Shown: one piece after another, positions 52,605 to 61,809 of the stretch
How the letters are laid out: each line of letters opens with the position of its first letter
How positions within the stretch are numbered: the first letter of the stretch is position 1
NCBI RefSeq assembly: GCF_012641435.1
Contig: NZ_JABAIJ010000003.1
Location: forward strand, 248,001-312,000
Origin: Rhizobium sp. P38BS-XIX
GTDB lineage: Bacteria > Pseudomonadota > Alphaproteobacteria > Rhizobiales > Rhizobiaceae
Direction of reading: 5' to 3'
Length of the DNA stretch: 64,000 nt
The notes under the pieces: generated by a model
The model's database searches: none
The model's input: only the letters and a program-made list of their open reading frames with translations
What the model was told of the DNA's origin: nothing
Translations under genes and position numbers: made by a program

Positions 52605-54029
52605 ATGCAAAATTCTGATGCGGTCTGGGACATCGTCGAGAAAAAGCGCGCGGCGTTTTTCGAGTTGAGCGATCGGATCTGGGATATCCCCGAGACCAAC
52701 TACCTCGAGTATCGATCCGCCGAAGAACATGCGCGCATGCTCGAGGCCGAAGGTTTTCGTGTCGAGCGCGGGATTGCCGGTTTGCCGACGGCGGTCATGG
52801 GCGAAGCAGGCGAGGATGGCCCGGTCATCGCCATTCTCGGCGAGTTCGATGCGCTGCCGGGATTGAGTCAGGAGGCCGGTATCGCCGAGGAACGGCCCGT
52901 GCTGAACGGCGGCAATGGTCACGGTTGCGGCCATAACATGCTCGGCGCTGGATCGATGCTCGCCGCCGCCGCCGTCAAGGATTTCCTTGCGGCAAATGGG
53001 CTGAAGGGCAGGGTGCGATATTACGGCTGCCCGGCCGAAGAGGGCGGTTCTTCCAAGGGGTTCATGGTGCGCGCCGGCGTCTTCGACGATGTCGACATTG
53101 CCATTTCATGGCACCCGGCAGCCTTTGCCGGCGTCAACAATCCGATTTCGCTTGCCTGCAACGAGATCAATTTCCATTTCTCCGGCCGGGCGTCGCACGC
53201 TTCGGCAACACCGCATCTGGGCCGCAGTGCGCTTGACGCTGTCGAGTTGATGAATGTGGGTGTCAACTACATGCGCGAGCACATGCCATCGTCGGCGCGG
53301 ATTCACTATGCGATTACCGATGCAGGCGGCGGCGCCCCGAACGTCGTGCAGGCTCGCGCAACCGTGCGCTATCTCGTTCGTGCGCAAACTCTGCCGGAGC
53401 TTCTCGTGCTGGTCGAGCGCGTCAAGAAGGTGGCGCAAGGCGCTGCACTGATGACCGAGACGACCGTTCGCAGCGAAATCCTGAGTGGTGATGCTAATCT
53501 GGTCGGCAACACACCCCTCGAAGAATGCATGTTTGCGCATCTGGAGCGGCTCGGGCCGCCCGTATTCGACGATGCGGATCGCGAGACGGCGCGCAAATTC
53601 CAAGAGACATTCAGCGCCGAGGATATCGCCACATCATACAAGCGCTTCGCGCTGAAGCCGAAGAAGGATCAGCCGCTCTGCGCGGAAATTTTCCCGTTGG
53701 ATGCTGGCGATGGAACGTTGGTCGGTTCCACCGATGTCGGCACGGTCAGCTGGGTTGTTCCGACCGTGCAGATGCGCGGCGCAACCTATGCCATCGGCAC
53801 GCCGGGTCATTCCTGGCAGCTCGTGGCGCAAGGCAAGCTGCCGGTGGCACACAAGGGGACCGAGCATGCCGCCAAGGTTATGGCGAGCACGGCGACCGAT
53901 CTTATGCGCAATCCGCAGCTGATCGAAGCCGCCAAGGCGGACCATAAGGCGCGTCTCGAAGGGACGCCGTTCGTCAATCCCATTCCGGACGATGTTCAGC
54001 CGCCGCTCCCGGAGACGGCTCATGGCTGA
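52605..54029 (+). CDS. M20-family amidohydrolase (AbgB-like)
   Basis: 474 aa. Metal ligands are visible in GHGCGHNMLG and the catalytic CPAEEGG pair, with AISWHPAAF and the dimerisation-domain histidine in GRASHASATPHLGRSALDA. The length and C-terminal DVGTVSWVVPTVQMRGA resemble AbgB, the p-aminobenzoyl-glutamate hydrolase subunit, and related aminoacylases. It hydrolyses an amide bond of an N-acyl amino acid or similar conjugate in the cytoplasm. It heads an operon with a polar amino-acid importer, so the substrate probably arrives through that transporter. Confidence 0.87.
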   Translation: MQNSDAVWDIVEKKRAAFFELSDRIWDIPETNYLEYRSAEEHARMLEAEGFRVERGIAGLPTAVMGEAGEDGPVIAILGEFDALPGLSQEAGIAEERPVLNGGNGHGCGHNMLGAGSMLAAAAVKDFLAANGLKGRVRYYGCPAEEGGSSKGFMVRAGVFDDVDIAISWHPAAFAGVNNPISLACNEINFHFSGRASHASATPHLGRSALDAVELMNVGVNYMREHMPSSARIHYAITDAGGGAPNVVQARATVRYLVRAQTLPELLVLVERVKKVAQGAALMTETTVRSEILSGDANLVGNTPLEECMFAHLERLGPPVFDDADRETARKFQETFSAEDIATSYKRFALKPKKDQPLCAEIFPLDAGDGTLVGSTDVGTVSWVVPTVQMRGATYAIGTPGHSWQLVAQGKLPVAHKGTEHAAKVMASTATDLMRNPQLIEAAKADHKARLEGTPFVNPIPDDVQPPLPETAHG

Positions 54030-54151
54030 GCCGTCGCTGACCATCGGCCGCGAATTCTGCTTGGCGAATATCGCCACGTCACCCCATCTTGCCTAGCTGA
54101 GGCCCTCTCGATGCTGCATGTCGCCATGAAACACCGCTTAGGGTCTTCGTC

Positions 54152-54871
54152 ATGAACCAGCCGGGTCTGTTCGAACTCGCTGGTTTCGGCCCCGACGGGT
54201 GGGGCCATGCGCTTCTGGCCGGGGCGTTGATGACCATTCTCGTCGGCATCGCCGGCTATTCCATCGGTGCCGTGATCGGGACCTTCGGCGCCTGGGCGAA
54301 GATCGCCGGCAATCGCGCTGTGCGGGCGGTTGCCGATGCCTACACGACCGTGCTGCGTGGCATTCCCGATCTACTGGTCATCTACCTCTTCTATTTCGGT
54401 GGTAGTGCCGTCGTGACCGCCATCGGCAAGCTGTTCGGTGCGGAAGGCTTTCTGGGTTTTCCGGGTTTTCTTGCCGGGTCGCTGGCCGTGGGTGTTACTT
54501 CGGGCGCACAGTTCACGGAGGTGCTGCGCGGCGGTTTCAAGGCCGTTAACCGCGGCGAGATCGAAGCGGCCATCGCTTGCGGCATGTCGCGTGGCCTGCG
54601 CCTGCGCCGTATCATCGCGCCGCTAACCTTGCGCCACGCGCTTCCCGGTCTCGGCAATGTCTGGCAGGTCGTGCTGAAGGAATCGGCACTGGTGTCGATT
54701 ACCGGTGTTGCAGAACTCCTGCGCCAGGCACAGGTCGGAGCCGGTTCGACCGGGCTGCCTTTCGACTTCTATCTGATCGCAGGCGTCATCTATCTGATGA
54801 TCTCGACCCTTTCGAGCCTCATCCTGCAGCAGGCCGAGCGGCATCTGTCGCGTGGCGTAAGGAGACGCTGA
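54152..54871 (+). CDS. Amino-acid ABC transporter permease (HisQ-like)
   Basis: 239 aa with five TM helices (PAAT family). DAYTTVLRGIPDLLVIYLFY, the loop IEAAIACGMSRGLRLRRII and GNVWQVVLKESALVSITGVA match HisQ/OccQ/NocQ. It forms the channel with the next gene; their stop and start share one base (TGATG). Opine-type importers of Agrobacterium are close relatives, which fits a conjugated amino-acid substrate. Confidence 0.92.
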   Translation: MNQPGLFELAGFGPDGWGHALLAGALMTILVGIAGYSIGAVIGTFGAWAKIAGNRAVRAVADAYTTVLRGIPDLLVIYLFYFGGSAVVTAIGKLFGAEGFLGFPGFLAGSLAVGVTSGAQFTEVLRGGFKAVNRGEIEAAIACGMSRGLRLRRIIAPLTLRHALPGLGNVWQVVLKESALVSITGVAELLRQAQVGAGSTGLPFDFYLIAGVIYLMISTLSSLILQQAERHLSRGVRRR

Positions 54872-55614
54872 TGGACTGGCCATTTCTCGAAGAGACGTTC
54901 CTCAGCCTCATCGCAGCGCTGCCGCTGACGATCGAACTTGCCGTGACCTCCATCTGCCTTGGAGCCATCCTGGCGCTGCTTCTCGCTCTAGGCCGTTTAT
55001 CCGGCATCACGGTCCTTGATTGGTTCGGAAGGCTTTATGTTTTCGTTTTCCGCGGCACGCCTCTGCTCGTGCAGATCTTCCTGATTTACTACGGGCTTGG
55101 CCAGTTTCCTGTTATTCGCCACAGCATCTTCTGGCCTTTCCTGCGCGATCCTTATTGGTGCGCAGTGCTGGCACTAACCCTGAATACGGCGGCTTATGCC
55201 AGCGAGATCATTCGCGGTGGCCTGCTGTCGGTTCCGCATGGACAGGTCGAGGCGGCGCGTGCTTGCGGCATGCGCCCGATCATGTTGTTTCGCCGCATCG
55301 TCCTGCCGCTCGCTGTTCGCCAGGCACTGCCAGCCTATGGCAACGAAATGATTTCCATGGTCAAGGCGACTTCGCTCACCTCGATCATCACGCTGATGGA
55401 AGTCACAGGCGTCGCCGCCAAGATCATTTCGGAGACCTATCGAGCTATCGAGGTCTTTGTCGTCTCGGGCGCCATCTACCTGGTCATCAACTTCGTGCTG
55501 ACGCGTCTGGTCCAGTTTGCCGAATACAGGCTCAGCCCGCATCTGCGCCCTCCCGTATCCGTATCCAATACCCGTTCCGCCACCGAAGCAGTCGCCGCAG
55601 GAGACCCGCAATGA
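54871..55614 (+). CDS. Amino-acid ABC transporter permease (HisM-like)
   Basis: 247 aa from the ATG at 54871. [20 protein letters not shown], the EAA loop [20 protein letters not shown] and [20 protein letters not shown] are typical of HisM/OccM. An alternative open frame continues far upstream but overlaps hisQ-like sequence and is a shadow. It overlaps the ATPase gene by 4 bp (ATGA). Confidence 0.92.
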   Translation: MDWPFLEETFLSLIAALPLTIELAVTSICLGAILALLLALGRLSGITVLDWFGRLYVFVFRGTPLLVQIFLIYYGLGQFPVIRHSIFWPFLRDPYWCAVLALTLNTAAYASEIIRGGLLSVPHGQVEAARACGMRPIMLFRRIVLPLAVRQALPAYGNEMISMVKATSLTSIITLMEVTGVAAKIISETYRAIEVFVVSGAIYLVINFVLTRLVQFAEYRLSPHLRPPVSVSNTRSATEAVAAGDPQ

Positions 55615-56378
55615 CGGCAACATCAGTCGCACTCAGCGTACGCGATATGCATAAGAGCTTTGGGCCGGTGGAGGTCCTGAAGGGGATTTCACTCGAGGCC
55701 ATGGAAGGAGATGTGGTGTCTATCCTCGGGTCGTCGGGGTCCGGCAAGTCCACGTTTCTGCGCTGCATCAACCTGCTGGAAACGCCTGATTCCGGCGAAG
55801 TGACGGTGGCGGGCGAAACGATCCGCATGCAGCGTAGCGGCCGAGGCGTTCATCGCGCGGCAGATAGCCGTCAGGTCGATCGAATTCGCTCGCAGCTCGG
55901 AATGGTTTTCCAGAGCTTCAATCTCTGGTCTCACAAGACCATTCTCGAAAATATCATCGAAGCGCCGATCCATGTTCAGCGCCGCTCACGTGCCGAATGC
56001 GTCGAGGAGGCCGAGGCCTTGCTGGCGAAGGTCGGTATTGCCGACAAGCGCAACTTCTATCCCTCGCATCTATCCGGTGGCCAGCAGCAACGGGCTGCCA
56101 TTGCGCGCGCACTCGCCATGCGCCCGAAGGTGATGCTCTTCGATGAGCCGACGTCTGCGCTCGATCCCGAGCTCGTCGGCGAAGTTCTGCGCGTCATGCG
56201 GGCGCTCGCCGAAGAGGGGCGCACCATGCTCGTCGTCACGCATGAGATGGGGTTTGCCCGGGATGTGTCGAGCCGCGTCATCTTCCTGCACAAGGGCGTT
56301 GTCGAAGAAGATGGCAAGCCGCAGGACGTCTTTACCAATTCGCGCTCGGAGCGCTTCCGTCAGTTCATCAGTCAATGA
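55611..56378 (+). CDS. Amino-acid ABC transporter ATP-binding protein (HisP-like)
   Basis: 255 aa. Walker [22 protein letters not shown]-loop [20 protein letters not shown], signature [17 protein letters not shown], Walker [21 protein letters not shown] and switch His in [12 protein letters not shown]. These match HisP/OccP nearly residue for residue. It energises import through the two preceding permeases. Confidence 0.94.
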   Translation: MTATSVALSVRDMHKSFGPVEVLKGISLEAMEGDVVSILGSSGSGKSTFLRCINLLETPDSGEVTVAGETIRMQRSGRGVHRAADSRQVDRIRSQLGMVFQSFNLWSHKTILENIIEAPIHVQRRSRAECVEEAEALLAKVGIADKRNFYPSHLSGGQQQRAAIARALAMRPKVMLFDEPTSALDPELVGEVLRVMRALAEEGRTMLVVTHEMGFARDVSSRVIFLHKGVVEEDGKPQDVFTNSRSERFRQFISQ

Positions 56379-56412
56379 AACTTACGCTCAATCAGAAAAA
56401 GGGAACTCGATC

Positions 56413-57270
56413 ATGAAATATATTAGTGGAATATTGGCGGCGATCATGATGGTCGCCACATTCGCCATATCGACAGCAGCGCGCGCCGAAGAGAAGAAGT
56501 GGACGCACATCACCATCGCTACCGAAGGCGCTTTCCGCCCATGGGATTTCACCAAGGCCGACGGCACGCTGGACGGTTATGAAATCGACCTGATCAAATA
56601 TCTCTGCGATCACATGAAGGTCGAATGCACGACGATCGTTCAGCCGTTCGACGGCATGATCCCCGCGCTCAACGCTGGCAAGTTCGATGCGATCATCTCG
56701 GGCATGTCCGCCACGCCGAAGCGCGAGGAAGTGATCGCCTTCAGCGATTCTTATGGCTCGACTGGCCAGACCTTCGCGACCTTGAAGGATTCACCGCTCG
56801 TCAACTTGCCGCTGACGGGCAAAAGCTTCTCGCTGGCAACCGATGAAGCGGGGGCGGCCGAAGCTGTGAAAGAGATCGAGCCCATGCTGAAGGGCAAGAC
56901 GATCGGCGTCCAGTCGGCATCGATCGCCGCGACCTTCCTCGACAAATACCTGAAGGGCATCGCCGAAATTCGTGAATACAAGACGACCGAGCAGCACGAC
57001 CTCGATCTGAAGGCTGGCCGCGTCGATATCGTCATCGCATCCGCAGCTTATCTTTCCACTGCGGCGGCAAAGCCCGGCAATGAAGACATGGTCATGACCG
57101 GTCCGCGCTTCCAGGGCGGCCTTCTTGGCCGTGGCAGCTCGGTCGGTCTGCGCAAGGACGACACGCAGCTGAAGGCCATGTTCAACGATGCGATTGCCGC
57201 GGCCAAGGCCGATGGCACCATTGCCAAGCTGTCGCAGAAGTGGTTCGGCTTCGACGTGACGCCGAAGTGA
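56413..57270 (+). CDS. Amino-acid ABC transporter substrate-binding protein (HisJ/OccT-like)
   Basis: 285 aa with a signal peptide (MKYISGILAAIMMVATFAIS, cleavage near ARAEEKK). The family 3 binding fold starts HITIATEGAFRPWDFTKADG, with YEIDLIKYLCDHMKVECTTI, PFDGMIPALNAGKFDAIISG and MSATPKREEVIAFSDSYG. The N-terminal ITIATEGA(F/Y)-PW pattern is shared with octopine and nopaline binding proteins. Last gene of the importer operon; a long hairpin follows 23 bp after the stop. Confidence 0.92.
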   Translation: MKYISGILAAIMMVATFAISTAARAEEKKWTHITIATEGAFRPWDFTKADGTLDGYEIDLIKYLCDHMKVECTTIVQPFDGMIPALNAGKFDAIISGMSATPKREEVIAFSDSYGSTGQTFATLKDSPLVNLPLTGKSFSLATDEAGAAEAVKEIEPMLKGKTIGVQSASIAATFLDKYLKGIAEIREYKTTEQHDLDLKAGRVDIVIASAAYLSTAAAKPGNEDMVMTGPRFQGGLLGRGSSVGLRKDDTQLKAMFNDAIAAAKADGTIAKLSQKWFGFDVTPK

Positions 57271-57292
57271 TGCCGGTCATTTAGGCCATGGT

Positions 57293-57333
57293 TGCCGTAT
57301 CCGATCGCCCGATGGTCGTCGGATACGGCATTT
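57293..57333 (+). terminator. Terminator of the amino-acid importer operon
   Basis: TGCCGTATCCGA (57293-57304) pairs perfectly with TCGGATACGGCA (57319-57330), 12 bp with a 14-nt loop, followed by TTTG. Confidence 0.75.
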
Positions 57334-57486
57334 GTGATCTCTATCACGGCGGCGGCCCGACCCGCCCTTACGTTCAGCAACACGATATCCCAGAAATTTC
57401 ACCGGCTGGAAACATTCGGACACCATCGATCGGGAGCGATCGGCTAGATCGAAGCAGGGGTAACTTTGCTGAGGATCCGGGCGTCG

Positions 57487-58308
57487 ATGCTTCTTACAAA
57501 TCCGTGGCGACGAGAACAATTCAAGCATGTCGTTGTCACGACGTTCCATGAAAAAGGATACCGGGACTACGGCAAAACATGCATCGAGACGTTTCTCAAG
57601 CATTGGCCCAAGGATATCGCTCTTGTCGTTTATGCCGAGGATGTCGAGATCGAGGAGCGGGATCGCCGCCTCATCGTATTCGACCATGCAGACCTGCCAA
57701 AACTCCGAGAGTTTCGCCAAGCCTATGGCGAGAATCTGCAGGCCAATGGATTTCGTCCCGTTCGTAACGGCTTGACGCGTGATTTCCGCTGGGATGCCGT
57801 CCGCTTTTCTAACAAAGTCTTTGCGGTGGCCGACGCCATCAGACGATATCGATCGGTGGTCGACCAGCTGATATGGTTGGACGCCGACACGGTGACGCAT
57901 CGAGACATTCCGAGGAGCTTTATCGACGACATCGCTCCACGGGGAAACCAACTGGCGGCCTATCTCAATCGGCGGATATATCCTGAATGCGGGTGGGTGG
58001 GGTATAACTTGCGCCACCCGGCGATCATGACCTTCGTCGATCGTTTCGAGGGCGCCTATTCATCCGGATACTTTCTGACCTTGAAGGAAAGCCATGACAG
58101 TTTCGTCTTCTGGAAAGTGCTGCAGCAGATGGAGCGCGACAAAGAGGCAAAATTCAAGCGTCTCGGATCGAGCCTGACGAAAACCCACGTCTTCATCAAT
58201 AGCGTCCTGGGTGGATATCTTGATCATCTCAAGGGTGACCGAAAGGCCGCTGGAAAGAGCCGCAAGAGCGATCTGAAATGGTTTCGGCGTGAAGCCTGGT
58301 GGCAGTGA
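57487..58308 (+). CDS. Putative glycosyltransferase-like protein (GT-A fold)
   Basis: 273 aa from the ATG at 57487 (an in-frame TTG at 57466 is an alternative). FKHVVVTTFHEKGYRDYGKT begins a Rossmann-like domain; LIWLDADTVTHRDIP supplies the metal-binding D-x-D and AAYLNRRIYPECGWVGYNLR resembles the acceptor-side loop of GT-A enzymes. No signal or membrane helix. The acceptor and donor are unknown and no polysaccharide genes are adjacent. Preceded by the importer terminator, so it has its own promoter. Confidence 0.6.
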   Translation: MLLTNPWRREQFKHVVVTTFHEKGYRDYGKTCIETFLKHWPKDIALVVYAEDVEIEERDRRLIVFDHADLPKLREFRQAYGENLQANGFRPVRNGLTRDFRWDAVRFSNKVFAVADAIRRYRSVVDQLIWLDADTVTHRDIPRSFIDDIAPRGNQLAAYLNRRIYPECGWVGYNLRHPAIMTFVDRFEGAYSSGYFLTLKESHDSFVFWKVLQQMERDKEAKFKRLGSSLTKTHVFINSVLGGYLDHLKGDRKAAGKSRKSDLKWFRREAWWQ

Positions 58309-58423
58309 GGACGGCTGATTGCAGCACCGCCGATTTTCCACCTGCCGCCGCCTCTACACCGATTGAATAGGTTGTCATTCTCTGAACGCAGCATTAGCCT
58401 CGGAAAAAAGAGAATTGGGGTTC

Positions 58424-58777
58424 ATGGACGATTCGGTTCTGTCATCTGATGTCGCCGTTGTGCTCGGCTTGATAGGCAATATCGCCGCGCCGCTTGCCGC
58501 GTTCTGGGCGGCAGGAAAACTCCCTCGCTTTCGCCTCTGGTTTCATGGACTGGCGTTTTTGGCGATCCTGGTGTCGCCGATATTAGCCATGATCTTGAGT
58601 GTCCCTGAAATGCTGGTCGATGAAGAGGATATTCCCGTTTCGCGATTTGCGTTTCTGCCATTGATCGTCGAAGCTGCCATCATCCTTTTCCTTTACTGTC
58701 TTGCAGGAGCGATGATGCTGTCAAAATCGGTCCATTCAGCCATTTCCAGCTGGCGCGGCGCGGACAGATATCTCTGA
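58424..58777 (+). CDS. Hypothetical membrane protein
   Basis: 117 aa from the ATG at 58424, with GGAAAAAAGAG about 10 nt upstream. Three predicted TM helices: VAVVLGLIGNIAAPLAAFWA, HGLAFLAILVSPILAMILSV and FLPLIVEAAIILFLYCLAGA. No family recognised. It stands alone between the GT-like gene and a 240-bp gap without a clear gene. Confidence 0.6.
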   Translation: MDDSVLSSDVAVVLGLIGNIAAPLAAFWAAGKLPRFRLWFHGLAFLAILVSPILAMILSVPEMLVDEEDIPVSRFAFLPLIVEAAIILFLYCLAGAMMLSKSVHSAISSWRGADRYL

Positions 58778-59018
58778 TTTGACACCTCTTGGACATTCGC
58801 CGCACCGTTGCAACGCGTTCGGGCCTTCGGCTCCATGAAGGTGCCGACAGGGAACTTTTGGCGCAGCTGCGATTTAACTTCCCGCAATACCGGACCGAAA
58901 TGAAACGATTTGGTGTTGTGGTGACCCTAATGGAACTTCTGCCTTACGTTCACGCGGAGTTCAGGCGAACCACCATATTGCTGTGTCCGTCCATTGGATA
59001 GGAAATGGGGGTAAGGGA

Positions 59019-59384
59019 ATGTTTGAACGGTTAGTGAAATTCTCTCGCGTCGCCGTGGTGGGGATCGCTGCAATGCAGTTGATGACTTCGGCCGCGATGG
59101 CGCAATACTATGACGATGATGACCGGCCGCCGCCGCCATGGCAGCGTGACCAGGGTCGTGATTGGGATCGCCCGCCTCCGCCGAGAGGCTGGGATCGTGA
59201 CCGTGATCGGGATCGCGGTGGATGCGGCCGTGGCGAGCTGATGCGCGCCGCCCGCGAAGAAGGCTTCCGACGCATCGATTCGGTTCAGAGCGATGGACGA
59301 CGCATCGTCGTTCGCGGCTGGAACGATGGTGGCCCGGACCGGATGGTCTTCGCCAATCGCCGTGGTTGCCCGGCGCTCAACTGA
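59019..59384 (+). CDS. Secreted Asp/Arg/Pro-rich small protein
   Basis: 121 aa with an N-terminal signal peptide (VAVVGIAAMQLMTSAAMA, cleavage before QYYDDDD). The first part of the mature chain is low-complexity, alternating acidic, Pro and Arg-Asp runs (DDDDRPPPPWQRDQGRDWDR). The C-terminal 50 residues are folded-looking with two cysteines (CGRGELMRAAREEGFRRIDS, then RRGCPALN). It resembles small periplasmic proteins with a PepSY/antifreeze-like tail common in rhizobia. Function unknown. A bidirectional terminator follows. Confidence 0.72.
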   Translation: MFERLVKFSRVAVVGIAAMQLMTSAAMAQYYDDDDRPPPPWQRDQGRDWDRPPPPRGWDRDRDRDRGGCGRGELMRAAREEGFRRIDSVQSDGRRIVVRGWNDGGPDRMVFANRRGCPALN

Positions 59385-59398
59385 CGCCCGTATAATGT

Positions 59399-59437
59399 AA
59401 AAAAGCGCAAGCCAATCTCGGTCGGCTTGCGCTTTTT
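59399..59437. terminator. Bidirectional terminator
   Basis: AAAAGCGCAAGCC (59401-59413) pairs perfectly with GGCTTGCGCTTTT (59424-59436), with an A-run on the left and a T-run on the right. It serves the secreted protein gene and the convergent VOC gene. Confidence 0.9.
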
Positions 59438-59455
59438 GCTATCTATATTGAGGTT

Positions 59456-59887
59456 CTAGGCTACCGATGATCGCGTCTTTACGGAATCGTTTGCCGGCGC
59501 CTTGCCTGGCGCCTCGGCATGCTCATCCCGCTTCGCGACCAAAAACTGCCAGTAAACGCCCCAGGCATCCCGTACATGGCCGGCATTTTCTACCGAGCCA
59601 CCCTTGCTCAACGCCTTGCACAGCCGATCCGCCTCGGCCCGCGTATCGCAAGTCATCGTAATCATCGAACCATGGTCTGAGGAGTCGAACGGGCCGGCTT
59701 CAAATCCCATGAATGGGCGGCCGCCAAGTGTAAAGCCGGCGAACTTCGAACTGCCGGCCGGTCCATTCGGTGCGCTGGTCAGAATGTTGGAGATCCAACC
59801 TATGCTCGAGCCTGGAATGATCGACGTATAGAATTCGATGGCTGCTTCCATATCGCGCTGGAACCAGAGATGCTGTCTGATCTTCAT
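59456..59887 (-). CDS. VOC-family protein (PhnB-like)
   Basis: 143 aa from the ATG at 59887 (an ATG four codons earlier is possible). MKIRQHLWFQRDMEAAIEFY is the start of the PhnB/3-dmu-9_3-mt subgroup of the glyoxalase/bleomycin fold; FTLGGRPFMGFEAGPFDSSD and HVRDAWGVYWQFL complete the paired beta-alpha-beta modules. Such proteins lack a confirmed enzymatic role and are used widely as metal-binding scaffolds. Single gene. Confidence 0.87.
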   Translation of the reverse strand: MKIRQHLWFQRDMEAAIEFYTSIIPGSSIGWISNILTSAPNGPAGSSKFAGFTLGGRPFMGFEAGPFDSSDHGSMITMTCDTRAEADRLCKALSKGGSVENAGHVRDAWGVYWQFLVAKRDEHAEAPGKAPANDSVKTRSSVA

Positions 59888-60053
59888 GACGTTTCTCATG
59901 CTTGCCACTTACGCGGATGACGCTTCAAATTGATCCACAAAACATGGCGCCGGTGAGCCGCTTTCTTATTGAGCGGTAACACCGGCGGCATGGCGGAGGA
60001 GTTGCCGATTGCCCTTCGTGCTCACCCCTGCGGAGCACCGACGGCACGCAAAA

Positions 60054-60275
60054 CTACTTTTCAGCAACCCTGCCAGCGAGAGCCATTACGTAATCGTCTG
60101 CAATATCCGCCAAGGTCAGGGCGACCTCGGTCTCGCTCCAGCCGGCTGTGATCGCAACCTGGACGAAATCGCGAAACGCGACGGCAAGAACTTCCTCGCG
60201 CTCAACGGCACGATAGGAATCGTTGACCTCGCGCTGGGGCTTGTTGATCTGGATTGTCTGGCGGGTAGCTACCAT
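60054..60275 (-). CDS. Small hypothetical protein
   Basis: 73 aa from the ATG at 60275, with GGGGA 8 nt upstream. Mostly alpha-helical and acidic: AVEREEVLAVAFRDFVQVAI then TAGWSETEVALTLADIADDY. No signal peptide, membrane helix or known motif. The good ribosome site and coding-like composition support a real gene; its function is unknown. An imperfect hairpin of GGATGGAC/GTCCATTCC type (60299-60320) lies upstream. Confidence 0.55.
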   Translation of the reverse strand: MVATRQTIQINKPQREVNDSYRAVEREEVLAVAFRDFVQVAITAGWSETEVALTLADIADDYVMALAGRVAEK

Positions 60276-60525
60276 CGATATGTCCCCTAAAGATTGCCGG
60301 GATGGACACTGCGTCCATTCCCACGCACCGTGGTCTGGATGTCAGAACAATTAATGGTTTCATTTTTAATGAGTTACATAATGTATGTCGTTAGCCACGC
60401 ATCCTGAAACTTGCAGCAGCGTCCATTTTCGCGTGTGCGACCCATCTGGTAGCCACGCGGACGGAGCGCCAAGGCAGGCGCCGCTCAACGGGTGCGAGGG
60501 GATATTTATTCAGCGATCCGCGATC

Positions 60526-61713
60526 TCAGCGAGTGTGGCTGAGTGTCCTTAGCCACTCATCGAAGGGATGCGTCTCGCCCGTCGACGATGACGAGGCGGC
60601 ATGCTTGGGATAGCGCGGCAGGGTCAGGTTTCTGGCCTCCCGAGGGCTATAGCCAAATTCCTTGCTGAATGCCCGGCTGAAATGCGCCGCCGATGAAAAG
60701 CCGACAGCAAAGGCGATATCGACGATTTGGGTTCGATTGGAGGGATCGCTGAGCGCGGCGTGGGCCGAGAGCAGGCGCCGCCGCTGAATATAGTGATGAA
60801 CGCCACCATCCTGCTCGAACACCTGGTAGAGCCGTGTGCGCGATATGCCGAGCTCTCGGCATATTCGTTCCACAGTCAGATCGTCCGATGCGAGATGGCC
60901 TTCGACGAAGCGTCGGATCCGTTCCGTGAGCACGAGCATGCTATGCTGCTCCGAGCCCGCCGATTGTGCCACCGAGGAAGAAACGCATGCGAGGATCATG
61001 TCGCGCACGGTCTGTACGACATGCGGCAGGTCTGCAGCAACGAAACGCGGCAAGTTCATTTCCACGATGTTCAGATACTCGACCAGAAGCTCGGTGAGGG
61101 CACCGGAGACCACAATATTGTTCTTGATCTCGGCAGAGGAGGGAACGTCGAACAACAATGTCCGGGGCAGGATGAGCGACAGGGTCCTTGCGTCCGTGGA
61201 ACGACCTCTGAACGGATGCCCGAGGGATCGCAGCTGCATCTTGCCGGGCTGGCCTTCCGACACCATTCCGTCCACCTCTGTCCAGGTGCGACCGCTGTGC
61301 AGCATGGAAACATGCCAATGGTCGATGAGGTTGGCTTTTACCTTGGCCTGAGAGCGCATGTAGCTATGAGCCGGTGTCGACTGATCAACGACCAACATGC
61401 CGCCGAGATTCCAGGCCTTTTGATTGGCCACGAAGCCTGCTTCCGGCGAAACGTTGTCGGGCAGACGGATATCGACGAGTGGAGCCACATAGGCTCGCCA
61501 GGCGACAAACTGCTCCGTCGGCTCCAGATCGGTCGTGGAAAAGAACATTGGCTGCAAAGCCGGCGGCGACGAGGGGCCTTCAATGGCTGAGGTTGTCGGA
61601 CGTGGAAATCGACGTCGTTCGGCTTGCGCGGGTTTGCCGTCGTCGTTGCCTACTTCATCTTTCGCTTCGACTGCCGCAGAGGCGGATTGTTCTTCGCGTC
61701 GAAAGTCAGGCAA
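60526..61713 (-). CDS. AraC-family transcriptional regulator
   Basis: 395 aa if the TTG at 61713 is used, which has GAGGAG 6 nt upstream; the first ATG (61548) would give 340 aa but has no ribosome site. The N-terminal tail to about 56 is charged and disordered. A FeaR-like sensing domain follows (TTDLEPTEQFVAWRAYVAPL), then the AraC double HTH: LTVERICRELGISRTRLYQV and IVDIAFAVGFSSAAHFSRAF with FGYSPREAR. Target unknown; the alpha/beta hydrolase gene is divergent, 570 bp away. Confidence 0.85.
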   Translation of the reverse strand: MPDFRREEQSASAAVEAKDEVGNDDGKPAQAERRRFPRPTTSAIEGPSSPPALQPMFFSTTDLEPTEQFVAWRAYVAPLVDIRLPDNVSPEAGFVANQKAWNLGGMLVVDQSTPAHSYMRSQAKVKANLIDHWHVSMLHSGRTWTEVDGMVSEGQPGKMQLRSLGHPFRGRSTDARTLSLILPRTLLFDVPSSAEIKNNIVVSGALTELLVEYLNIVEMNLPRFVAADLPHVVQTVRDMILACVSSSVAQSAGSEQHSMLVLTERIRRFVEGHLASDDLTVERICRELGISRTRLYQVFEQDGGVHHYIQRRRLLSAHAALSDPSNRTQIVDIAFAVGFSSAAHFSRAFSKEFGYSPREARNLTLPRYPKHAASSSSTGETHPFDEWLRTLSHTR

Positions 61714-61809
61714 TCTGGTCTCCTCAGATAGCGCTGGATCAAGGCGAAAGCATCGCCGTCCAATCCTCGTTCGCGATTTCGGCGGGGACGCCGCATCCCG
61801 TTGCCGCAA

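Noticed and set aside
54577..54870. Upstream extension of the second amino-acid permease
   Set aside because: It overlaps the first permease in another frame; the ATG at 54871 is in the TGATG overlap and gives the normal HisM length.
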